Shown here: in pieces, positions 8,539 through 15,224 of the stretch | Numbering within the stretch: position 1 is the first letter of the stretch | Layout: each line of letters starts with the position of its first letter | DNA from: Bacillota bacterium | GTDB taxonomy: Bacteria; Bacillota; Clostridia; Acetivibrionales; DSM-1351 | Direction of reading: 5' to 3' | Length of the DNA: 28,878 nucleotides | NCBI GenBank assembly: GCA_023412275.1 | Contig: JAEYNY010000039.1 | Span: 1 to 28,878, forward strand | Notes under the pieces: generated by a model | Database searches by the model: none | What the model was told of the DNA's origin: nothing | The model's input: the letters and a program-made list of their open reading frames with translations, nothing else | Program-made: the position numbers and the translations under genes

Positions 8539-9039
8539 ATGCTTTTTGATAAAAACAAAGAAAAAAACATTAATACTACTCTTTCTGACATAGTGAGGGG
8601 AATGTTGCATTCTGTTAATTGTAGTCAGGAAATTCTAGATCAACATTATAATAGAATAATTGAGAAATATTTTAATTCGGACGGAACTCCGAAAACGAAG
8701 TCATTTAATGTAGATTCTGAAAAATGCGTTGAAATACCTTTAATTACATTAATAAATCCCTCTGCACTGGCACTTAAGGAAATAGATCTGGAAATGTCTC
8801 TTCATATTGACCAAGTCAATGTCAAAAAGGAAGTATGCTCCAACTTGTCTGATATCCTTGATAGAGGAAGCTTTAACGTTTCCGTAGTTCCATCAAATAA
8901 GTCTAACGACAAACAATCAGATATGGTGGATATTTCAATGAAATTCAGAACAATAGATCCTCCAGAGGGAGTATCAAGGCTTTTGGATGAATTTATTAAA
9001 AAGATTAGTCCAAAATATTGTGAACCTAACAAAGAGTAA
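8539..9039 (+). CDS. divergent DUF2589-type protein, paralogue of the next gene
   Basis: A 166-aa protein of unknown function. Its order of motifs matches the next gene: an N-terminal helix with L-x-D-I-V...SQ, then FNSDGTP (residues 45-51), the hydrophobic strand IPLITLINPSALAL leading into IDLEMSLHID, a variable linker, and VSVVPSNKSNDKQS before a DPPEGVSRLLDEFI helix. The corresponding blocks in the neighbour are FNDDGTP, LVPIPSLLIDNVTIDFQMEV and QPPTEGLSKLMDIM. Overall identity is low and the middle is shorter, so it is a diverged duplicate. GGAGG (8527-8531) lies 7 nt before ATG 8539. The gap from the previous gene is 39 nt. Confidence 0.7.
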   Translation: MLFDKNKEKNINTTLSDIVRGMLHSVNCSQEILDQHYNRIIEKYFNSDGTPKTKSFNVDSEKCVEIPLITLINPSALALKEIDLEMSLHIDQVNVKKEVCSNLSDILDRGSFNVSVVPSNKSNDKQSDMVDISMKFRTIDPPEGVSRLLDEFIKKISPKYCEPNKE

Positions 9040-9108
9040 ATGAACAGTTTCTAATGTTTCTACCGGAGTAGAAGTTAAAATAAATAATAAAATAGGAGGT
9101 ATTTTTCT

Positions 9109-9666
9109 ATGGCTATAGGAGATAATTTTAAAGATCTTCCAATGGCGGAATTAATAGGTGCTCCTCTTCAGGCAGTTTGCCAGTCACAGGTTCAGCTTGC
9201 ATCAGCATCCTGGCAATTCATGCAGACTATAGCTTTCAATGACGACGGTACACCGAGGTTATTGAAATTTGAACTGGAACGACCTGTCGAAAGTGAAGCC
9301 GGAATAGTGGTAAATAAGGTAAATGTACAGGCACCCTTTATCGGTCTTGTACCCATTCCGTCACTTTTAATCGATAATGTTACAATCGATTTCCAAATGG
9401 AAGTTACTGATGTAGTATCCAGCAAGGACACTTCCCAAAGCGAAGGTAGTATAGACGCCAGTTATAAGAGTTTCTGGGGGCTTTCCGTACAAATACACGG
9501 CAAGGTATCCTCCAGTAGAGAGAACACCAGAAGTACCAATCAAACGGCAAAATATCAAGTTCATGTTGGAGCGAGTCAGCAGCCTCCAACAGAAGGTTTA
9601 AGCAAGCTTATGGATATCATGGCAAGCTGTACGGCACCACTTTCCGTTACTAAAGGTTCACAATAA
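9109..9666 (+). CDS. DUF2589 domain protein
   Basis: A 185-aa protein fitting the DUF2589 pattern as I know it. The N-terminal helix ELIGAPLQAVCQSQVQLA is followed by the beta block PFIGLVPIPSLLIDNVTIDF and QMEV, a low-complexity Ser/Thr/Asp-rich linker (about residues 103-145), and the terminal YQVHVGASQQPPTEGLSKL with a final helix. There is no signal peptide or membrane segment. The family has no established function that I know of; it often occurs as tandem paralogues. AGGAGG lies about 10 nt before ATG 9109. It is the third gene of the plus-strand operon. Confidence 0.8.
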   Translation: MAIGDNFKDLPMAELIGAPLQAVCQSQVQLASASWQFMQTIAFNDDGTPRLLKFELERPVESEAGIVVNKVNVQAPFIGLVPIPSLLIDNVTIDFQMEVTDVVSSKDTSQSEGSIDASYKSFWGLSVQIHGKVSSSRENTRSTNQTAKYQVHVGASQQPPTEGLSKLMDIMASCTAPLSVTKGSQ

Positions 9667-9745
9667 TAATTCATGCCTATGTATCTATTTCCTTTATATT
9701 AAAAATTACTAAAAGGCATATTAAAGGCCGAGATAAGGAGGAAAA

Positions 9746-10339
9746 ATGGGGTACATATTTTATGCGTTAAACAACTCTGCCAATTGTGGCGGCATGGCAC
9801 CTCCCGCTCTTGCAGGGGGTGCATTTGGGTTCGCTGCTCTTCCTCCTGCCATGAATATGGCAGGAACATACATAATTGTTAATACTATGACAAATAACAG
9901 ATACATAGGTATAGCGGCAAATATTCAAAACCGATTTCAAACACGACTTGCTACTGTTACCGAGATGGGGTTTGGTCCTGCTGTATTAGCTAATATCGGA
10001 GTAACCTGGGGGGTTGCTCACTGTCGAAATACTTTACCCGCACCTGCTCTAGTACCTGCAGCAGCGCCGGTAGCCGGTAGTATTCCCATTGCACCCGCGG
10101 CCGGGGCCCCATATACAGCTGTAATTGATGGAGCAGTCATAAATCTGGAGCATTTGTTGATTCGTTTAATAATGACACAGCTAGGTGCCGGAGGTACGGT
10201 ATCAAATAATGTAATGGTAGGCCCTTATGTTAACCCTACACCTTATCCCATTACAGTTGCATTACAATGGGGGGCCATGGGAGGACTTTTTGTAGCAAAT
10301 ACTATGCAAGCTATCTGGGGGGCCGGTGCAGCTTGGTAA
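9746..10339 (+). CDS. GIY-YIG nuclease-like protein with Ala/Pro-rich insert
   Basis: A 197-aa protein with an unusually apolar composition (Ala, Pro, Gly). The GIY-YIG hallmarks are present in order: GTY (40-42, for GIY), NNRYIG (50-55), Arg63 in NRFQTR, a Glu in INLEHLLIR (Glu135), and Asn154/155 in GGTVSNN. These correspond to the two Tyr, Arg, metal-binding Glu and Asn of the GIY-YIG fold. Between the Arg and Glu blocks lies an Ala/Pro-rich stretch (about 97-122). The N-terminal 38 residues and C-terminal 40 residues are Ala/Gly/Pro-rich and unlike known partner domains. AAGGAGG lies 5 nt before the ATG. It is the last gene of the DUF2589 operon, just before a strong terminator. Nuclease activity is inferred only. 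Confidence 0.65.
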   Translation: MGYIFYALNNSANCGGMAPPALAGGAFGFAALPPAMNMAGTYIIVNTMTNNRYIGIAANIQNRFQTRLATVTEMGFGPAVLANIGVTWGVAHCRNTLPAPALVPAAAPVAGSIPIAPAAGAPYTAVIDGAVINLEHLLIRLIMTQLGAGGTVSNNVMVGPYVNPTPYPITVALQWGAMGGLFVANTMQAIWGAGAAW

Positions 10340-10370
10340 CAGCTAAATATTTTAAGGCCAACAACAAACA

Positions 10371-10410
10371 AGCCTGACACCTCTTTTAAAGGTGTCAGGC
10401 TGTTATTTTT
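10371..10410. terminator. strong bidirectional terminator
   Basis: AGCCTGACACCT (10371-10382) pairs perfectly with AGGTGTCAGGCT (10390-10401) across a 7-nt loop, followed by GTTATTTTT on the plus strand. It ends the DUF2589/GIY-YIG operon. The convergent ATPase gene ends at 10450, so it probably stops transcription from both sides. Confidence 0.92.
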
Positions 10411-10449
10411 CAATATAACTTATTCTTTTTAATCCAAACCATACGGATA

Positions 10450-11568
10450 TTAGTTAATGATTGTACGCTCAGTTTCCTTGTCAAATATATGAACCTTGTT
10501 AGCGTCTATAGCAACCTTTATAACGTCACCAGTCTGAGTCTTTGTTCTAGCATTAACTCTTGCAGTAACAGTTCCAGTTGCACCTTCAATTATCATATAG
10601 AGATAAGTTTCAGCACCCAGCATTTCAACCAAGTCAACTTTAGCTTCTACTATACTGTCTGGCATTGATTCAAGGAACATTGCCTCGTCATGAATATGTT
10701 CAGGTCTAACACCAACAACAACTTCCTTACCGATGTAATCAGTTCCTTCCAACTTCTTAGCCTTACCTTCAGGAATCCTAATATCATTCTTACCGAATAC
10801 GAGATGTAAGTCATTTCCTCTCTTAGTAAGAACAGCATTCATAAAGTTCATTTGAGGGCTTCCTATGAAACCTCCAACGAATATGTTACATGGTCTGTCA
10901 TACAGAGCTGTTGGTGAATCAACCTGTTGGATGTATCCATCCTTCATAACAACGATTCTTGTACCCATTGTCATAGCTTCTGTCTGGTCATGTGTTACAT
11001 ATATAAATGTTGTATTAAGTCTGTTGTGAAGTCTTCCTATCTCAGTTCTCATCTGAACTCTGAGCTTAGCATCCAAGTTTGAGAGAGGTTCATCCATTAA
11101 GAATACTTTAGGTTCACGAACGATAGCACGTCCTAGCGCAACTCTCTGTCTCTGACCACCTGATAAAGCCTTTGGCTTTCTGTCAAGCAAATGCTCGATA
11201 TCAAGGATTTTTGCTGCTTCCTGAACACGCTTCTTTATTTCTTCCTTTGGAGTCTTTCTCAGTTTTAAACCAAATGCCATGTTATCAAATACAGTCATGT
11301 GAGGATACAATGCATAGTTCTGGAAAACCATCGCTATATCTCTATCCTTTGGAGCAACATCATTTACTAATTTATCTCCAATGTACAATTCGCCTTCTGA
11401 AATTTCTTCCAAACCAGCTATCATTCTAAGTGTAGTAGTCTTACCACATCCTGAAGGACCAACCAGAACAAGGAATTCATTGTGTTCGATATCAAGATTA
11501 AAATCATTAACAGCAGTAACCCCACCTGCGTATCTTTTGTAAATATTCTTCAGCTTTAAACTAGCCAT
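10450..11568 (-). CDS. MsmX/UgpC-type sugar ABC transporter ATPase
   Basis: A 372-aa ATPase of the carbohydrate uptake (CUT1) class. Walker A is GPSGCGKTT, the Q-loop MVFQNYALYPH, the signature LSGGQRQRVALGRAI, Walker B VFLMDEPLSNLDAKLR and the H-loop FIYVTHDQ. The C-terminal third is the MalK-type regulatory/TOBE region (GVRPEHI). No permease or binding-protein gene is adjacent. This fits a shared 'multitask' ATPase serving several oligosaccharide transporters, as MsmX does in Bacillus and as is common in cellulolytic clostridia. ATG 11568 has GGGAGGT about 7 nt upstream; a longer in-frame start 21 nt earlier would include that site. An inverted repeat upstream may be its operator. Confidence 0.93.
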   Translation of the reverse strand: MASLKLKNIYKRYAGGVTAVNDFNLDIEHNEFLVLVGPSGCGKTTTLRMIAGLEEISEGELYIGDKLVNDVAPKDRDIAMVFQNYALYPHMTVFDNMAFGLKLRKTPKEEIKKRVQEAAKILDIEHLLDRKPKALSGGQRQRVALGRAIVREPKVFLMDEPLSNLDAKLRVQMRTEIGRLHNRLNTTFIYVTHDQTEAMTMGTRIVVMKDGYIQQVDSPTALYDRPCNIFVGGFIGSPQMNFMNAVLTKRGNDLHLVFGKNDIRIPEGKAKKLEGTDYIGKEVVVGVRPEHIHDEAMFLESMPDSIVEAKVDLVEMLGAETYLYMIIEGATGTVTARVNARTKTQTGDVIKVAIDANKVHIFDKETERTIIN

Positions 11569-11612
11569 TTTTATACCTCCCTGAAACATCCTTATAAATT
11601 TATGTTATCAAC

Positions 11613-11640
11613 GTATCACGATTTATATATATTATGATAC
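11613..11640 (-). promoter_or_regulatory. inverted repeat upstream of the msmX-type gene
   Basis: GTATCA and TGATAC form a 6-bp inverted repeat with 16 nt of AT-rich spacer (GTATCA-N16-TGATAC), 45-72 nt upstream of ATG 11568. It sits where the promoter should be and could be an operator. No characteristic regulator consensus is recognised, and in AT-rich DNA a 6-bp repeat may be chance. Confidence 0.3.
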
Positions 11641-11775
11641 ACTGCTGACCTTTTACAAACCATATTGTTTTTTAACAAAATTAATTTTTTGCTTTTAGTA
11701 CTTTTGTATAGTATTAAAAATATAATTCTAATATTGCATAAAATTTGCATAAATAAAATAAAAATCCTCTGTTAT

Positions 11776-11805
11776 ATTGAATTTTTATGCATCGCATTGT
11801 ATAAT
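11776..11805 (+). promoter_or_regulatory. argC promoter with overlapping ARG box
   Basis: The -35 is TTGAAT (11777-11782), the spacer is 17 nt and the -10 is TATAAT (11800-11805). An ARG box with core TGAATTTTTATGCA (11778-11791; box 11776-11793) overlaps the -35. It matches every core position of the TNTGNATWWWWATNCANA consensus. ArgR bound with arginine would block RNA polymerase here. Confidence 0.85.
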
Positions 11806-11824
11806 TATAAAATAATATTCATTT

Positions 11825-11842
11825 TATGCATAAATTTTCATT
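11825..11842 (+). promoter_or_regulatory. second ARG box in the argC leader
   Basis: The core TGCATAAATTTTCA (11827-11840) differs from the ARG consensus at one core position. It lies about 20 bp downstream of the -10, a usual place for an auxiliary ArgR site that lets a hexamer bridge two boxes. Confidence 0.6.
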
Positions 11843-11905
11843 ATCCGAAATTTTATTGTGAATATATCTGTCTGTTATCTATTATATAGAAAGGATTGAA
11901 TCTAT

Positions 11906-12847
11906 ATGAAATATAAAATTTATGTAGACGGAAGTGAAGGTACTACAGGATTAAAGATAAACGAAAGATTGGAAAAAAGAAACGACATTGAAATACTAAG
12001 AATAGACCCCGAAAAGCGTAAAGATATTAATGAAAGAAAAAAATACATAAATAATGCAGATATAGTTTTTCTTTGTCTGCCGGATTCCGCTGCTAAGGAA
12101 GCCGTATCCCTTACAGAAAATACTTCTACCAAAATTATAGACGCGAGTACGGCTCACAGGATTAATTCTGACTGGGCTTACGGTTTACCTGAATTGAGCA
12201 GACAACACCGTGAGAAGATTCAAAATTCAAAAAGGGTTGCTGTTCCGGGCTGTTATGCAACAGGATTCATTAGTATAGTCCATCCCCTTGTGGCAGGCAA
12301 CATTCTTCCAAAGGATTACCCTGTAACCAGCCATGCTCTTTCCGGGTACAGCGGCGGAGGAAAAAAACTCATAGCACAGTACGAATCTCCTGAAGGACAC
12401 AATTTTGAGAGTCCCCAGCTTTATGCACTAGGTCTGTCACACAAGCATATACCTGAAATGACTGTTATCAGTGGGCTTGAACACTCACCTATTTTTTCTC
12501 CTATAGTATGTTCATATTTCAAGGGTATGTCGGTATGCGTTCCTTTATATAGAAATCTTCTTTCAGGTACCCCTTCTGTTGAGAAGATTCATGAATTCAT
12601 TACTGACTATTATAGTAATGAAAAGTTTATAAAGGTCATGCCACTAGGTATGGAAAAGGAGTTTCCCAATAGTTTTCTTGGTGCTACACGTGTCAATGAT
12701 ACAAACTTCCTTGAAATCTATGTTACGGGAAATGAAGAACAAATTATGCTTGTATCTGTTCTGGATAATTTGGGCAAAGGTTCTTCAGGTGCTGCCATAC
12801 AAAATATGAATATAATGTTGGGATTTGATGAGGATACCGGACTTTAA
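11906..12847 (+). CDS. argC: N-acetyl-gamma-glutamyl-phosphate reductase, short type
   Basis: A 313-aa NADPH-dependent reductase that turns N-acetylglutamyl phosphate into the semialdehyde, the third step of arginine synthesis. The nucleotide-binding region is near the N-terminus (VDGSEGTTGLKINERL), and the catalytic Cys is in VAVPGCYATGFISI (about residue 117). GYSGGGKKLI and the histidine-bearing LSHKHIPEM follow. The length and the start match the short 'type 2' ArgC (about 310 aa) rather than the usual 345-aa form. A GAAAGGA ribosome site lies about 10 nt before the ATG. It is the first gene of the arginine region, followed by argB after 25 nt. Confidence 0.96.
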   Translation: MKYKIYVDGSEGTTGLKINERLEKRNDIEILRIDPEKRKDINERKKYINNADIVFLCLPDSAAKEAVSLTENTSTKIIDASTAHRINSDWAYGLPELSRQHREKIQNSKRVAVPGCYATGFISIVHPLVAGNILPKDYPVTSHALSGYSGGGKKLIAQYESPEGHNFESPQLYALGLSHKHIPEMTVISGLEHSPIFSPIVCSYFKGMSVCVPLYRNLLSGTPSVEKIHEFITDYYSNEKFIKVMPLGMEKEFPNSFLGATRVNDTNFLEIYVTGNEEQIMLVSVLDNLGKGSSGAAIQNMNIMLGFDEDTGL

Positions 12848-12872
12848 TACAGATTTAACGGAGGTCAATTTT

Positions 12873-13784
12873 ATGAATTATGATAATTTGATTAAGAAAG
12901 CAGAAATATTAATTGAAGCACTTCCTTACATACAGAAACTTTATGGTAAAACCGTTGTAATAAAATACGGTGGCAATGCAATGATTAACGATGAACTTAA
13001 AAATTCGGTAATGGAAGACATTACTCTTTTAAAATATATCGGAATGAATCCTGTGTTGGTACATGGAGGCGGGCCTGACATAAACAAAGCACTTCAGAAC
13101 TACAACGTAAAAAGTGAGTTTGTAAATGGTCTAAGAGTTACTGACGCTCAGACCATAGAAGTTGCTCAAATGGTTCTTGTTGGAAAAACCAACAAGCAGA
13201 TTGTATCAATGCTCAACCACAAAGGCGGAAAAGCCATAGGCTTGTGTGGTATCGACGGAAAGCTCATTGAATGTGAACAGTATAAAACGGAAATCGACGG
13301 AGAACTAAAGGACATAGGATATGTCGGAACAATTACAAAAATTAATTCAAAGGTTCTTGATCTTATCTCAAAAGATGAATACATACCGGTTGTAGCTCCA
13401 ATAGGTGTTGGCCCTGACGGCGAGAGTTACAACATAAATGCAGATACCGTAGCAGGTGAAATTGCTGCTGCATTAAAAGCAGAAAAGCTCATGCTTCTCA
13501 CAGATGTAGAAGGTGTTAAACCTTCAAAGGACAGCGAATCAATAATTCCCGCCCTTACTATTGACGAGGTTTATGACCTGATTGATAAAAAGGTAATTGC
13601 CGGCGGTATGATACCAAAAGTTATAGGTTGTGTTGATGCACTTGAAAAGGGCGTTGGCAGAACGCATATAATTGACGGACGTATTCCTCACTGTATTCTT
13701 CTTGAGATTTTCACCTACAAGGGAATCGGTACAATGATTATGAAAGATAAGCATCTTTACCACGAAAACGAAGCGCTGTATTAA
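12873..13784 (+). CDS. argB: acetylglutamate kinase
   Basis: A 303-aa amino-acid kinase phosphorylating N-acetylglutamate. The phosphate-binding Lys is in VVIKYGGNAM, and the glycine loop is LVHGGGPDINK. Ligand residues are in NGLRVTD, and the ATP site is in NINADTVAGEIAAAL and LLTDVEGV. The KVIAGGMIPK block near residue 240 is conserved. The N-terminal helix (NLIKKAEILIEALPYIQKLYG) is the kind seen in arginine-inhibited hexameric enzymes, so feedback inhibition by arginine is likely. ATG 12873 has CGGAGGT 7 nt upstream. An in-frame extension of 16 codons overlaps argC and lacks a ribosome site. Confidence 0.96.
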   Translation: MNYDNLIKKAEILIEALPYIQKLYGKTVVIKYGGNAMINDELKNSVMEDITLLKYIGMNPVLVHGGGPDINKALQNYNVKSEFVNGLRVTDAQTIEVAQMVLVGKTNKQIVSMLNHKGGKAIGLCGIDGKLIECEQYKTEIDGELKDIGYVGTITKINSKVLDLISKDEYIPVVAPIGVGPDGESYNINADTVAGEIAAALKAEKLMLLTDVEGVKPSKDSESIIPALTIDEVYDLIDKKVIAGGMIPKVIGCVDALEKGVGRTHIIDGRIPHCILLEIFTYKGIGTMIMKDKHLYHENEALY

Positions 13785-13829
13785 TATTAATTATTGAAAC
13801 CCGCCTAAAGTAATTTAATAAGACATTTG

Positions 13830-13870
13830 ACACTTCCTGTACTGGCTTAGCATAGGAAGTGTTTTAATTT
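13830..13870 (+). terminator. terminator after argCB
   Basis: ACACTTCCT (13830-13838) pairs with AGGAAGTGT (13854-13862) over a 15-nt loop, followed by TTTTAATTT. It separates argCB from the argD promoter, so the arginine genes form two transcripts, although partial read-through is possible. Confidence 0.75.
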
Positions 13871-13896
13871 ATAAGGAAAATCTCATACATAAATTG

Positions 13897-13926
13897 GTTG
13901 CATTTTTATGCATACCAATGTATAAT
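13897..13926 (+). promoter_or_regulatory. argD promoter with near-perfect ARG box
   Basis: The -35 is TTGCAT (13898-13903), the spacer is 17 nt and the -10 is TATAAT (13921-13926). The ARG box (13897-13914) has core TGCATTTTTATGCA and matches the 18-bp TNTGNATWWWWATNCANA consensus at all defined positions except the first. It covers the -35, as at argC, so ArgR should repress argD-carAB-argF. Confidence 0.88.
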
Positions 13927-13977
13927 TATAAATTATAAATAGCATTAATATAGTTTGAGCATGAAGGAGTGATTGTG

Positions 13978-15180
13978 ATGGATTTAGAAAAAATACAGGA
14001 ATATGATGATAAATATTACATGAATACTTTTGGTAAAAGAATACCTGTTGCCTTTAAAACAGGTAAGGGTATACATTTGTGGAGTACGGAAGGAGAAAAG
14101 TACACAGACTTTTTCTCAGGAATTGCAGTTAATTCCATAGGTTATGGCCATCCGGTTTTTACTGAAATGGTCAGTGAGCAGTTGAATAATCTTATACACT
14201 GTTCCAATCTTTATTACATAGAACCACAAGCTAAGCTTGCTAAAAAGCTGGTAGAAAACTCTTGTGCAGATAAGGTGTTTTTTGCCAACAGTGGCGCTGA
14301 AGCCAACGAAGGTGCAATCAAGCTTGCAAGAATTTACTTTAAAAAACATGGTATGCCGGAAAAATACGAGATTATAACCCTAAACAAGTCCTTTCATGGA
14401 AGAACCATAACAACTCTTAGTGCCACAGGTCAGGAAAAGTATGCAAAGCCCTTTGAGCCACTTACACAAGGCTTTAAAAAAGTTCCTCAAAACGATATAG
14501 CTGCTTTGGAAGCTGCAATTACTGAAAATACATGTGCAATTATGTTGGAACCCATTCAAGGAGAAAGCGGAGTTTATCCATGTGATTGCGAATATATGAA
14601 AAATGTCAGAAAATTATGCAATGACAAAAACCTGTTGCTTATATTCGATGAAGTTCAGACCGGTATAGGAAGAACCGGCAAGTTATTTGGATACCAAAAC
14701 TTTGACATAGAGCCAGATATATTTACCCTTGCAAAGGCTTTGGGGGGAGGAATTCCTATAGCTGCGGTATGTGCCAAAGAATCTGTTGCAGAGGCATTTG
14801 CTCCCGGCGACCACGGTTCAACTTTCGGAGGAAATCCCCTAGCCTGTACAGCAGGTCTTGCAGTTATGAAAATAATGAAGGATGAGAACCTTCCTGAAAA
14901 TGCACAGAAAATCGGTACCTATATTAAAAGTGAATTGGAAAAAATGGCATCCGACTCTTACCCCATAATTTCTGAAGTGAGGATGGCAGGCCTTATGATT
15001 GGCATAGAGCTTAACAAGGCTATAGCTCCCGATGTCAAAAACAAAATGTTTGAAAAGAAATACCTCATTGCCAATATTGGTCAAAATATTTTGAGAATAC
15101 TTCCTCCTCTTATTATTACCCAGAAGGATGCAGATGATTTTATTACAACATTAAAAGAATCATTGTATGAATTAAATTAA
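13978..15180 (+). CDS. argD: acetylornithine aminotransferase
   Basis: A 400-aa PLP-dependent class III aminotransferase making N-acetylornithine from the semialdehyde and glutamate. The phosphate-binding block is FFANSGAEANEGAIKLAR, the ring-stacking region is KSFHGRT, and the cofactor Asp is in LIFDEVQTGIGRTG. The Schiff-base Lys is in TLAKALGGGIP, followed by HGSTFGGNPLACTAG. ATG 13978 is used because AAGGAG ends 8 nt before it; a GTG 9 nt upstream overlaps that site. It opens the second arginine transcript; carA follows after 44 nt. Confidence 0.96.
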   Translation: MDLEKIQEYDDKYYMNTFGKRIPVAFKTGKGIHLWSTEGEKYTDFFSGIAVNSIGYGHPVFTEMVSEQLNNLIHCSNLYYIEPQAKLAKKLVENSCADKVFFANSGAEANEGAIKLARIYFKKHGMPEKYEIITLNKSFHGRTITTLSATGQEKYAKPFEPLTQGFKKVPQNDIAALEAAITENTCAIMLEPIQGESGVYPCDCEYMKNVRKLCNDKNLLLIFDEVQTGIGRTGKLFGYQNFDIEPDIFTLAKALGGGIPIAAVCAKESVAEAFAPGDHGSTFGGNPLACTAGLAVMKIMKDENLPENAQKIGTYIKSELEKMASDSYPIISEVRMAGLMIGIELNKAIAPDVKNKMFEKKYLIANIGQNILRILPPLIITQKDADDFITTLKESLYELN

Positions 15181-15224
15181 ACAAATTAGCGAGTCGCTGT
15201 CAGGCTCACGGAGGTTTATATATA

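Larger units (their letters stand above)
11569..11905. other. divergent intergenic region between the msmX-type gene and argC
   Basis: This 337-bp, very AT-rich region holds the msmX-type gene's leader on the left and the argC promoter with two ArgR-like boxes on the right. A further degenerate element with a TTGCATAAA direct repeat lies at 11733-11752. The short plus-strand reading frame inside has biased AT-rich codons, no ribosome site and no family resemblance, so I see no gene here. Confidence 0.7.

Noticed and set aside
11733..11752. Third ARG box upstream of argC
   Set aside because: TTGCATAAA is a direct rather than inverted repeat and the ARG core fails in the right half.
11665..11889. 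Plus-strand 74-codon reading frame upstream of argC
   Set aside because: It has no ribosome site, is made of AT-rich codons (Ile, Lys, Asn, Leu, Phe), and overlaps the argC promoter and ARG boxes.
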